From contig NZ_JOEY01000028.1 of the NCBI RefSeq assembly GCF_000718165.1, positions 62,001-126,000 of the forward strand: a stretch of DNA of 64,000 nucleotides. The letters are read 5' to 3'. The notes below the pieces were generated by a model, which was not told the DNA's origin, made no database searches, and was given only the letters and a program-made list of their open reading frames with translations. Numbering within the stretch: the stretch's first letter is position 1; each line of letters starts with the position of its first letter. Positions 42,800-50,100 of the stretch are shown one piece after another. Position numbers and translations under genes: made by a program. This DNA comes from Streptomyces fulvoviolaceus. GTDB taxonomy: Bacteria > Actinomycetota > Actinomycetes > Streptomycetales > Streptomycetaceae.

Positions 42800-43417
42800 T
42801 CAGTCCAGCACCCGCGCCAGATACGCCCGCAGCAGCTCCCTGGCCTCCGAGATGATCTTCTCGTCGCCCTCCGGCGTCACCCGGAAGGCCAGGTGCACCA
42901 GGGTGTCGGCCGTTTCGACCGCTATGAGGAAGGTGCGGCGCAGGTCCTCGTCCGGTTCCCGGTCGAGGTAGCCGGACAGGAGGTCGGTGAGGCGGTCGGC
43001 GACACGGTGGTTGGGTTCGGCGTGGCGGGAGCCGACCGGGATCTGGTTGCCGAAGTCGACGAGGGAGAAGCCGGGCGCGGTGCGCTTCATGGCCAGGTAC
43101 TCGTCGAGGACGGCGTCCATCGCCGTGCGCCAGCCGCCGTCCCGGGACTTCCCCAGGCGCTCGGTGACGCACTCCGTGAAGCGCTCCAGGTTGCGCTGGG
43201 CGAGGGCGTCGGCCATCTGCCGCTTGTTGCCGAAGAAGCGGTAGACCGAGCCGATGGGGACGCCTGCGCGCAGCGCGACGGCCCGGGTGCTCAGGTCGTC
43301 GTAGCCGACCTCGTCGAGCAGGTCGGCGCAGGCGTCGAGGATTCTGGTCAGTCGTTCGGCACTGCGCCGCTGCACGGGCGCACGGCGTAGCGATGTCGCT
43401 TGGGGCACGGGCTTCAT
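42800..43417 (-). CDS. TetR-family regulator
   Basis: This 205-residue regulator has a helix-turn-helix STRAVALRAGVPIGSVYRFF at about residues 43-62. The C-terminal region (FLIAVETADTLVHLAFRVTP) fits the TetR ligand domain. AAAGG precedes ATG 43417. It lies upstream of the molybdopterin oxidoreductase on the same strand, 138 bases away, and could control it. The ligand is unknown. Confidence 0.88.
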   Translation of the reverse strand: MKPVPQATSLRRAPVQRRSAERLTRILDACADLLDEVGYDDLSTRAVALRAGVPIGSVYRFFGNKRQMADALAQRNLERFTECVTERLGKSRDGGWRTAMDAVLDEYLAMKRTAPGFSLVDFGNQIPVGSRHAEPNHRVADRLTDLLSGYLDREPDEDLRRTFLIAVETADTLVHLAFRVTPEGDEKIISEARELLRAYLARVLD

Positions 43418-43481
43418 GATGCCTTTCCGCCGCGGTCCGGTGAACCCTGCCCCCCGGTACGGGACCGGGCGCCCGTGGCAC

Positions 43482-44030
43482 TCATCGCCCGCCGTCCGTA
43501 CTCGCCGTGGCCGTCGGGGTGCTCGCCGGGCCCTTCCCCGAGGCCGTGACGTCCGCCGTGCTCTCGACCGGCTCGCCGTCCACGGCCCAGACGGTGCCGT
43601 CGTCGGCGTACAGGCGCGCGGTGAGGTGATGTGTGCCGTGCGGGACATAGCCGGCGGGGAGGCGGTACTCGGGGGTGCGGAGGGTGGCGACGGGGCTGTC
43701 GTCCACGAGGAGGACGGCGACGCCGCGGCCGGCGACCGCCTTCGCCTTCGCGCCGGCGGACGAGAAGCGGAAGTCGCTCACGGTCAGCCGTACGGTCCAG
43801 CTGTCGTCGGCGTCCGGCTGCACCTCGATGCCGACCTCGGGGGCCTCGTCCTTGTCCACCTCGCGGTAGTGGCGGCCCTCCTTGTCGGTGTCGTCGAGGA
43901 CCTTGCCCACCGGTGAGACCGACGCGCCGTTCTTGTTCTCCTGCGCGTCACCGGATTCGCAGCCCGCGGATCCGGTCAGCAGCAGGACACAGACCGCGAG
44001 CGCGGCAAGAGGCCTCCACGTCCACGACAT
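43482..44030 (-). CDS. Putative lipoprotein
   Basis: The product is 182 residues. The N-terminus MSWTWRPLAALAVCVLLLTG followed by SAGCES is a lipoprotein signal with Cys as the likely lipid-bearing residue. The mature part has one soluble domain with paired beta segments (WTVRLTVSDFRF, GVAVLLVDDSPVATLRTPEY, HHLTARLYADDGTVW) and a Ser/Thr-rich end. No family is recognised. It ends 64 bases before the TetR start on the same strand and is divergent from hmgA. Confidence 0.82.
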   Translation of the reverse strand: MSWTWRPLAALAVCVLLLTGSAGCESGDAQENKNGASVSPVGKVLDDTDKEGRHYREVDKDEAPEVGIEVQPDADDSWTVRLTVSDFRFSSAGAKAKAVAGRGVAVLLVDDSPVATLRTPEYRLPAGYVPHGTHHLTARLYADDGTVWAVDGEPVESTADVTASGKGPASTPTATASTDGGR

Positions 44031-44149
44031 GCCCGGGAGCGTAGAACACCGGTCCGACACCTCGGATCCCCCTGGGGTCTGGTTCTCACCTCGTCCTCCA
44101 TGAGGAGGCCCGTACACCCGAGGTGGTTCCACCGTCCTCTTGCGCCCGC

Positions 44150-44191
44150 CAGACCGCAATCCTACGGTGAAGCATAGGAATCAGACCGCAA
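44150..44191 (+). promoter_or_regulatory. Composite repeat in the hmgA promoter
   Basis: Two direct repeats CAGACCGCAA (44150-44159 and 44182-44191) flank an inverted repeat TCCTA-N10-TAGGA (44160-44164, 44175-44179). The second direct repeat abuts the AAGGGAG binding site of hmgA. This looks like an operator, perhaps for the GntR regulator downstream. Confidence 0.55.
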
Positions 44192-44201
44192 GGGAGCGAT
44201 C

Positions 44202-45527
44202 ATGAGCGGGGACTCGCGGAAGACCGCCGAGGGCTTGACCTATCTCTCCGGTTTCGGCAACGAGCACAGCTCGGAGGCCGTCCCGGGCGCGCTGCCCGAG
44301 GGTCGCAACTCTCCCCAGCGCGCCCCGCTCGGGCTGTACGCGGAACAGCTCAGCGGTTCGGCGTTCACCGAGCCGCGGGCCCACAACCGCCGTTCCTGGC
44401 TCTACCGCATCCGCCCGTCGGCCGCGCACCCGGCGTTCACGCACACGCACAACGGCTGGATCCGTACGGCCCCCTTCACGGAGTCCGTGCCGGACCCGAA
44501 CCGGCTGCGCTGGAGCCCCCTGTCGGACCCCGCCGACGGCACCGACTTCCTCGCCGGCCTGTGGACCCTCGGCGGCAACGGCGACGTGACCCAGCGCTCC
44601 GGCATGGCCGTGCACCTGTATCACGCCAACTCCTCGATGGACCGCGTCTTCAGCGACGCGGACGGCGAGCTGCTGATCGTGCCGGAGCGGGGCGGGCTGT
44701 TGCTGCACACGGAGTTCGGGCTGCTGCATGTGGAGCCGGGACATGTGGCGCTGGTTCCGCGTGGGGTGCGCTTCCGTGTGGAGCTGTTGGATGCCTCGGC
44801 ACGGGGTTATGTGTGCGAGAACTACGGTGCCCCCTTCCGCCTCCCCGACCTCGGCCCCATCGGTGCCAACGGGCTCGCCAACGCCCGGGACTTCCAGGCA
44901 CCCGTCGCCGCCTACGAGGACGTCGAGGGCCCGGTGGAGGTGGTCAACAAGTTCTGCGGCAACCTCTGGACGGCGACGTACGACCACTCGCCGCTCGACG
45001 TCGTCGCCTGGCACGGCAACCATGTGCCGTACATCTACGACCTACGCCGTTTCAATGTGCTCGGCACCATCTCCTACGACCATCCGGACCCGTCGATCTT
45101 CACGGTGCTGACGTCCCCGTCCGACACCCCCGGCCTGGCCGGCGTCGACTTCGTGGTCTTCGCGCCGCGCTGGCTGGTGGGCGAGGACACCTTCCGGCCG
45201 CCGTACTTCCACCGGAACGTGATGAGCGAGTACATGGGCCTGGTCGAGGGCGCGTACGACGCGAAGACCGCCGGTCCCGGGGGCTTTGTGCCCGGCGGCG
45301 GCTCGCTGCACAACATGATGTCGGCGCACGGGCCGGACCGGGAGACCTTCGACCGGGCGAGCGCCGCCGAGCTGGGGCCGCAGAAGGTCGACGACGGCCT
45401 GGCGTTCATGTTCGAGACGCGGTGGCCGGTGACACTGACGGCGCACGCGGCGCACGCGGACCACCTGCAACCGCACTACGACGACGTGTGGCGGGGCCTC
45501 GAACGTCACTTCCGCCCGTTGCGCTGA
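44202..45527 (+). CDS. hmgA: Homogentisate 1,2-dioxygenase
   Basis: The 441-residue iron enzyme opens the homogentisate ring to maleylacetoacetate in tyrosine and phenylalanine breakdown. The N-terminus [20 protein letters not shown] is the family signature. By alignment with the human enzyme (H335, E341, H371), the iron ligands are His337 and Glu343 in [14 protein letters not shown] and His376 in [12 protein letters not shown]; spacing to the last ligand is three residues longer than in man. ATG 44202 has AAGGGAG seven bases upstream. A composite repeat lies in its promoter, and a GntR regulator gene follows after 26 bases. Confidence 0.98.
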   Translation: MSGDSRKTAEGLTYLSGFGNEHSSEAVPGALPEGRNSPQRAPLGLYAEQLSGSAFTEPRAHNRRSWLYRIRPSAAHPAFTHTHNGWIRTAPFTESVPDPNRLRWSPLSDPADGTDFLAGLWTLGGNGDVTQRSGMAVHLYHANSSMDRVFSDADGELLIVPERGGLLLHTEFGLLHVEPGHVALVPRGVRFRVELLDASARGYVCENYGAPFRLPDLGPIGANGLANARDFQAPVAAYEDVEGPVEVVNKFCGNLWTATYDHSPLDVVAWHGNHVPYIYDLRRFNVLGTISYDHPDPSIFTVLTSPSDTPGLAGVDFVVFAPRWLVGEDTFRPPYFHRNVMSEYMGLVEGAYDAKTAGPGGFVPGGGSLHNMMSAHGPDRETFDRASAAELGPQKVDDGLAFMFETRWPVTLTAHAAHADHLQPHYDDVWRGLERHFRPLR

Positions 45528-45553
45528 TCGTCGACGACCGGTACGGATGACCC

Positions 45554-46303
45554 GTGACCTCCTTCGCCCCGGACTCGATCGTCCTGAACCGCAAACTGCC
45601 GCTCTGGTATCAGGTGTCGCAGTCGCTGCGCGCCTCGATACTCGGCCGCGCGCCGCAGGACCCGCTGCGGCTGCCCACCGAGGAGCAGTTGGCGGGGCAC
45701 TACGGCGTGAGCGTGCTGACCATGCGGCAGGCGCTGAAGGAGCTGGAGGACGAGGGGATGATCACGCGCCACCGCCGACGCGGCACGTTCATCGAGCCGG
45801 ACGCCCGCCGGGGCGCGCCCGTACGCCTGCTCGGCTCGGTGGACGCGATCGTGGCCCAGCAGTCCGGCATGGTCACCGAGCTGCTCGACCACGGCAGGAC
45901 ACCCGTGCCGGCCGAACTCACCGAGTTCTTCCCGGAGATCGACGCGGTGGCGACGTACCACCGGCTGCGCGGCGACGAGAAGACCGGCGAGCCCACGAAC
46001 CACGCCCGCAACTACGTCCGCCCCGAACTGGCCGCCCGCATCGATCCGCAGGACCTGGTCCGCTGGCCGATGACCAAGGTGCTGCGGGATGTCGTCGGGG
46101 CGGACATCAGCCGCATCACGGACACCGTGGAGGCCCGCCTCGCGGACCCGGAGACGGCGCGCCTCCTCCAAGTCCCGCTGCTCAGCCCGATCCTGCTCTA
46201 CACGGGCGTGACGTACGACGGTGACGGGCGCCCGCTGGACGTGGCCGTGATCCACTACCGGGGCGATCGCTTCTCCTTCACGGTGACCTTGGACGCCACC
46301 TGA
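45554..46303 (+). CDS. GntR/HutC-family regulator (UTRA domain)
   Basis: The 249-residue regulator has a winged helix at residues 15-80 (LRLPTEEQLAGHYGVSVLTM, RQALKELEDEGMITRHRRRG) and a C-terminal UTRA ligand domain ending SFTVTLDAT. HutC-subfamily members sense small metabolites. Because it follows hmgA by 26 bases on the same strand, regulation of tyrosine degradation by a pathway metabolite is the likely role. GTG 45554 is used. Confidence 0.9.
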   Translation: MTSFAPDSIVLNRKLPLWYQVSQSLRASILGRAPQDPLRLPTEEQLAGHYGVSVLTMRQALKELEDEGMITRHRRRGTFIEPDARRGAPVRLLGSVDAIVAQQSGMVTELLDHGRTPVPAELTEFFPEIDAVATYHRLRGDEKTGEPTNHARNYVRPELAARIDPQDLVRWPMTKVLRDVVGADISRITDTVEARLADPETARLLQVPLLSPILLYTGVTYDGDGRPLDVAVIHYRGDRFSFTVTLDAT

Positions 46304-46329
46304 CCCCCATGTCCTTGCCAAGTCGTACG

Positions 46330-47478
46330 ATGCCCAGCGTGACGCACGACGACGCTCCGCTGCTGGCGGACCTCATGCCGTGGACCGTCGCACCGCCGCG
46401 GCTCGGCCGGGGGTGGCCGACGGGCCCCGACGCAGCATCCCTGAAAGCCCGCTGGGACGCCCTGGTGAAGGCCGAGGGCCCGGACCGGGAGGCCCTGTTC
46501 GAGCCGACCCGCTCGCGCACCCTGCGCTCGGCGGTCGGGCAGCTCCCGGGACAGCCGGGCGGCACGGAGAAGCTGCTCCGTGCCTCGGGCCCCTGCCCGG
46601 AGCCCGTCCGTGTGCTGCACGCCCCCTTCGACGAGCAGTGGCTGATCCCCGACCACCGGCTGATCGACGCGGCCCGGCCCGAGTTGTGGCGGGTCGCGGA
46701 CGAGCGGCAGGTCTTCGTCGTCGAGGCCCCCGACGCTCCCCTGCTGGCGACGTCCCTGCTCCCGCTCTCCCGCCCCGGCCGCATCCGCCCGCTGTACCGC
46801 CGCCCCGGCGGCACCGAACCCAACCTGGCACCGGGCCTGTTGGAGCACCTGAGCGCCCGGCTGGCCCTGTCCCCCACCCCGTCCGACGTCCTCGCCTGGA
46901 TCCTGGCGACCGCGCGCCCGACGCTCGCCGTCCCGCTCACCGAGGACCCCGAACTCTGGACGCGGGGCGTCGAGTTGGGCCACCGGCTGCTGTGGCTGAT
47001 GCGCCGCGACGGCGAGCGCCCGAAGCTCCCCGGCGGCCGTCGCCCGTACGTCCGCGCCCCGCTGCCCTCCCGCCCCCTGGCCCTGCACTACGACCGCGAC
47101 GAGGAGACCCTGCACCTCGACGAGGGCCGCGTCTCCCCCGTACCGCCCGAGGCCTGGGACTTCGAGGTGACCGGGGTACGCGTCCTGGAGCAGTGGTTCA
47201 CGACCCGCACCACCGAGCCGGAACCCGGCACACTGGCGGCGATCCGCCCGGCGACCTGGCCGCAGACGTGGACCTCGGAGCTGCTGGAGCTGATCACCGT
47301 CCTGACCCTGCTCGCGGAACTACGACCGCAGCGGGAGGAGTTGACGGTCACGGCCCCGATCACGGCGGCGGAGCTGCACAGAGCGGACGTACTCCCGGTG
47401 CCGGAGTCGGCCCATCGCCCAGCGTCGGTCCTGGACCACCACGAGGAGGGCCCCGAGGGGCAGTACGCCCTGCTCTGA
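46330..47478 (+). CDS. Free-standing Type ISP restriction-modification C-terminal domain protein
   Basis: The product has about 382 residues. The sequence (DLMPWTVAPPRLGRGWPTGP, VVEAPDAPLL, AWDFEVTGVRVLEQWFTTRT) resembles the C-terminal target-recognition part of Type ISP restriction-modification enzymes, a single-chain endonuclease-methylase family. No helicase, nuclease or methylase motifs are present and no such gene is adjacent, so it is not an active restriction system by itself. It is a common lone streptomycete protein of unknown role. The start could be 46309, 46330 or 46339; none has a clear binding site. Confidence 0.75.
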   Translation: MPSVTHDDAPLLADLMPWTVAPPRLGRGWPTGPDAASLKARWDALVKAEGPDREALFEPTRSRTLRSAVGQLPGQPGGTEKLLRASGPCPEPVRVLHAPFDEQWLIPDHRLIDAARPELWRVADERQVFVVEAPDAPLLATSLLPLSRPGRIRPLYRRPGGTEPNLAPGLLEHLSARLALSPTPSDVLAWILATARPTLAVPLTEDPELWTRGVELGHRLLWLMRRDGERPKLPGGRRPYVRAPLPSRPLALHYDRDEETLHLDEGRVSPVPPEAWDFEVTGVRVLEQWFTTRTTEPEPGTLAAIRPATWPQTWTSELLELITVLTLLAELRPQREELTVTAPITAAELHRADVLPVPESAHRPASVLDHHEEGPEGQYALL

Positions 47479-47523
47479 GCGGGCCGGGCGGTCCGGTGCA
47501 GTCGGCGGTTGGGCAGCACCCTC

Positions 47524-47566
47524 AAGGGGCGCGGAGAACTGCTCGACCAGCCACAACGGCGCCGCA
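47524..47566 (+). repeat. Dispersed Streptomyces intergenic repeat, type A
   Basis: The copy starts AAGGGGCGCGGAGAACTGCT and continues CGACCAGCCACAACGGCGCC, sitting in the 111-bp gap between two convergent genes. It may serve as a bidirectional terminator. Confidence 0.75.
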
Positions 47567-47589
47567 GACAAACAACGGCCAAGCAGGCG

Positions 47590-48294
47590 CTAGCCAAACG
47601 CGTCGATCACCTTCCTCAGCATCCACTCGAACGCCGCCTCCAGATCGATCGGCCCGGAGTCCTCCATGAAGGCCGCGGCCATGCGCGGATACGCCCCGCT
47701 CGCGATCTGGCTGCCCAGATAGGCGATCCGCACCGCGTTCTCCTGCTCCTCGGACCAGGGCAGCGAGCGGGTGCGCTCGGCCGTCGCCAGTTCGTTGCCG
47801 ACATACGTCGTCACACAGCCGTTCAGCAGCGCGATGAGCTGGATCTTCGTGCCGTAGGTCGCCTCCAGCGGGTCCAGGCAGGCCAGGCAGTGCTCCAGGT
47901 ACCGCAGCGAGTTGGGGCTGAAGCCGTAGACCGGGGACATCAAGGCGGGCAGCCAGGGGTGGCGGCGCATCAGTGCTCGGGTCTGGCGGGCGGCCCGGAG
48001 CATGTCGGCCCGCCAGTCGCCGCTCGGCTCCCACAGCTCGTGCTCGCCGCCGACCGCGTCCACCATCAGCTCGTGCAGGTCCTCCTTGCGGGGGACGTAG
48101 TTGTACAGCGACATCGTGCCGCAGCCCAGTTCGGCGGCGACGTGCCGCATGGAGACCGCGTCGAGTCCCCCGGCGTCGGCGAGCCGCACCGCGACGGCCG
48201 CGATGTCGGCGCGCGTGAACGCAGGCTTGGGCCCCCGCCCCGTCCGCTCGGGACGGGCCCAGATCACTTCGGGTACGGCCGCTCGGCCTGCCAT
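47590..48294 (-). CDS. TetR-family repressor of an ABC exporter
   Basis: The 234-residue protein has a helix-turn-helix SMRHVAAELGCGTMSLYNYV at about residues 46-65 and a TetR_C C-terminal domain like drug-responsive repressors. GAGGTGATG precedes ATG 48294. It is divergent from the DrrA/DrrB-like exporter; the shared gap has a perfect TACGTAC-N3-GTACGTA palindrome and a second copy lies across the start of the ATPase gene, so it very probably represses both units. Confidence 0.93.
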   Translation of the reverse strand: MAGRAAVPEVIWARPERTGRGPKPAFTRADIAAVAVRLADAGGLDAVSMRHVAAELGCGTMSLYNYVPRKEDLHELMVDAVGGEHELWEPSGDWRADMLRAARQTRALMRRHPWLPALMSPVYGFSPNSLRYLEHCLACLDPLEATYGTKIQLIALLNGCVTTYVGNELATAERTRSLPWSEEQENAVRIAYLGSQIASGAYPRMAAAFMEDSGPIDLEAAFEWMLRKVIDAFG

Positions 48295-48322
48295 CGATCA
48301 TCACCTCGGCCACCATCCTAGT

Positions 48323-48339
48323 TACGTACAGCGTACGTA
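48323..48339. promoter_or_regulatory. Operator 1 between tetR and ABC exporter
   Basis: TACGTAC-AGC-GTACGTA is a perfect 7-3-7 inverted repeat, 29 bases from the tetR ATG and 18 from the exporter ATG. It is the presumed site of the adjacent TetR. Confidence 0.8.
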
Positions 48340-48357
48340 GTGCGCTATGGTCAGGGT

Positions 48358-49314
48358 ATGACAACTACGTACGCTGTACTTAGTGAGGGTCTGGAGAAGC
48401 GGTTCGGCGAGGTGCGTGCCCTGCGGGGCCTCGACCTCGCCGTCCCGCAGGGCACGGTCTGCGGGATCCTCGGGCCGAACGGGGCGGGCAAGACCACGGC
48501 CGTACGGCTGTTGACCACGCTGCTGCGCCCGGACGCGGGGTCGGCCAGGGTCGCGGGCCACGACCTGGTCCGGGAGGCCGCGGCCGTACGGCGCGCCATC
48601 GGCGTCACAGGGCAGTACGCCTCGGTCGACGGGGACCTCACCGGCCGCCAGAACCTGCGGCTCTTCGGGCGGCTGCACCGGGTGCGCGGGCCGGCCGAAC
48701 GGGCCGACGACCTCCTGGCCCGCTTCGGGCTGACCGAGGCCGCCGACCGGCCCGCCGCCACCTACTCGGGCGGAATGCGGCGCCGCCTCGACCTCGCGGC
48801 GAGCCTGATCCGCCGCCCCGACGTCCTGTTCCTCGACGAGCCGACCACGGGTCTCGACCCGGCCAGCCGGGGCGACATCTGGGACGCGGTCCGCGAGCTC
48901 AAGCAGGACGGCACGACGATCCTGCTGACCACGCAGTATCTGGAGGAGGCCGATCAACTCGCCGACGACATCGCCCTGGTGGACCGGGGGAGGGTCGCGC
49001 ACACGGGTTCGCCGTCCCAGCTCAAGGCGCTCATCGGGACCTACGTCGAGGTCGTCGTCGCGGATGCGGACGTGCTGGTGCAGGCGGCGGGCGTCCTCGA
49101 TCAACTCACCGGCGGTGAACCGTCGTTCGACCACGCCCGGAACTCCGTCGGCTCGGTCACCAGGGACACCACGCTCACGCTCCCCCGGCTGGTGCGCGAA
49201 CTCGACGCGGCGGGCGTGCCGTTGCTGGACGCGAGCCTCAAACCGCCCACCCTCGACGACGTGTTCCTGCGTCTGACGGCAGAAGAGTCGACCGGAGAGG
49301 AGGTAGCCGCATGA
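48358..49314 (+). CDS. ABC exporter ATPase (DrrA-like)
   Basis: The 318-residue ATPase has Walker A GPNGAGKTT, signature TYSGGMRRRLDLA, Walker B VLFLDEPTTGLD and H-loop TTQYLEEADQLADD, plus the DrrA-type C-terminal tail. DrrA/DrrB pairs export antibiotics such as daunorubicin; the substrate here is unknown. ATG 48358 follows no ribosome binding site and lies in the middle of a double operator, so translation may be leaderless. It is coupled to the permease gene by a four-base overlap. Confidence 0.93.
   Translation: MTTTYAVLSEGLEKRFGEVRALRGLDLAVPQGTVCGILGPNGAGKTTAVRLLTTLLRPDAGSARVAGHDLVREAAAVRRAIGVTGQYASVDGDLTGRQNLRLFGRLHRVRGPAERADDLLARFGLTEAADRPAATYSGGMRRRLDLAASLIRRPDVLFLDEPTTGLDPASRGDIWDAVRELKQDGTTILLTTQYLEEADQLADDIALVDRGRVAHTGSPSQLKALIGTYVEVVVADADVLVQAAGVLDQLTGGEPSFDHARNSVGSVTRDTTLTLPRLVRELDAAGVPLLDASLKPPTLDDVFLRLTAEESTGEEVAA
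48366..48382. promoter_or_regulatory. Operator 2 inside the first codons of the ABC ATPase gene
   Basis: TACGTAC-GCT-GTACTTA, one mismatch from perfect, starts eight bases after the ATG. Its centre is 43 bp from operator 1, close to four helical turns, so two TetR dimers could bind the same face of the DNA. Confidence 0.7.
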
Positions 49315-50096
49315 GCAGCACGCTCGCCTACGACGGCACGGCCATGCTGGGCCGCCAGCTCCTGCGGGTCCGCAACAACCCCGCGCTGGCGATCCTCACC
49401 CAGACCATGCCGATCACCATGCTGTTGTTCTTCGGCTACGTCTTCGGCAGCGCGCTGGCGATGCCGGGCGCCGAGTACCGCTCCTTCCTGGTGCCAGGGC
49501 TGCTGGTGGCGACCGCCGCCAACGGGATCATGACCGGCATGTTCCAGGCCGCCCAGGACGTCCACCGGGGCGTGACGGACCGGCTGCGCACGATGCCGAT
49601 GAGCCGGGCGGCGGTGCCGCTCGGGCAGGCCGCGGCCGACCTCGTGGTCACTACGGCGGGGACGGTGCCGTTCCTGCTGGTGGGGCTCGCGGTGGGCTGG
49701 CGGGTGGAGGGGTCGGCGGCCGCTGCGATCGCCGCGGTGGGCCTGTTGCTGCTGTTCCGGTTCGCGTGCACCTGGGTCGGGATCTTCCTCGGGCTGCTCT
49801 CCCGCAGCGAGGAGGCGGCCGGCCAGCTGGGCAGCGCGACGTTCATGCTGCCGCTGCTGTCCAACGCCTACATCCCCACGGACAACCTGCCCGGCTGGCT
49901 GCGCACGGTCGCCGAGTGGAATCCGATCAGCGCGGTGACCACGGCCCTGCGGGACCTGTTCGGCAACGCGCCCGTGCCGGACGGAGCCGCCTGGCCGGTG
50001 GCCCATCCGGTCGCCGGGTCGCTGGCCTGGTGCGCGGTGCTGCTCGCGGTGTTCGCCCCGCTCGCCGTGCGCCGGTACGCGCACGGCGAGCAGTGA
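49311..50096 (+). CDS. ABC exporter permease (DrrB-like)
   Basis: The 261-residue ABC-2 type permease has six predicted membrane spans. FLVPGLLVATAANGIMTGMF and RLRTMPMSRAAVPLGQAAAD match the DrrB subfamily. It forms the membrane part of the exporter with the ATPase encoded just upstream. Its ATG overlaps the upstream stop (ATGA). It converges with the M20 peptidase gene, four bases apart. Confidence 0.93.
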   Translation: MSSTLAYDGTAMLGRQLLRVRNNPALAILTQTMPITMLLFFGYVFGSALAMPGAEYRSFLVPGLLVATAANGIMTGMFQAAQDVHRGVTDRLRTMPMSRAAVPLGQAAADLVVTTAGTVPFLLVGLAVGWRVEGSAAAAIAAVGLLLLFRFACTWVGIFLGLLSRSEEAAGQLGSATFMLPLLSNAYIPTDNLPGWLRTVAEWNPISAVTTALRDLFGNAPVPDGAAWPVAHPVAGSLAWCAVLLAVFAPLAVRRYAHGEQ

Positions 50097-50100
50097 ACTC

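Noticed and set aside
46330..47478. Complete restriction-modification system
   Set aside because: Only a C-terminal-like domain is present; no nuclease, helicase or methyltransferase motifs are seen in it or next to it.
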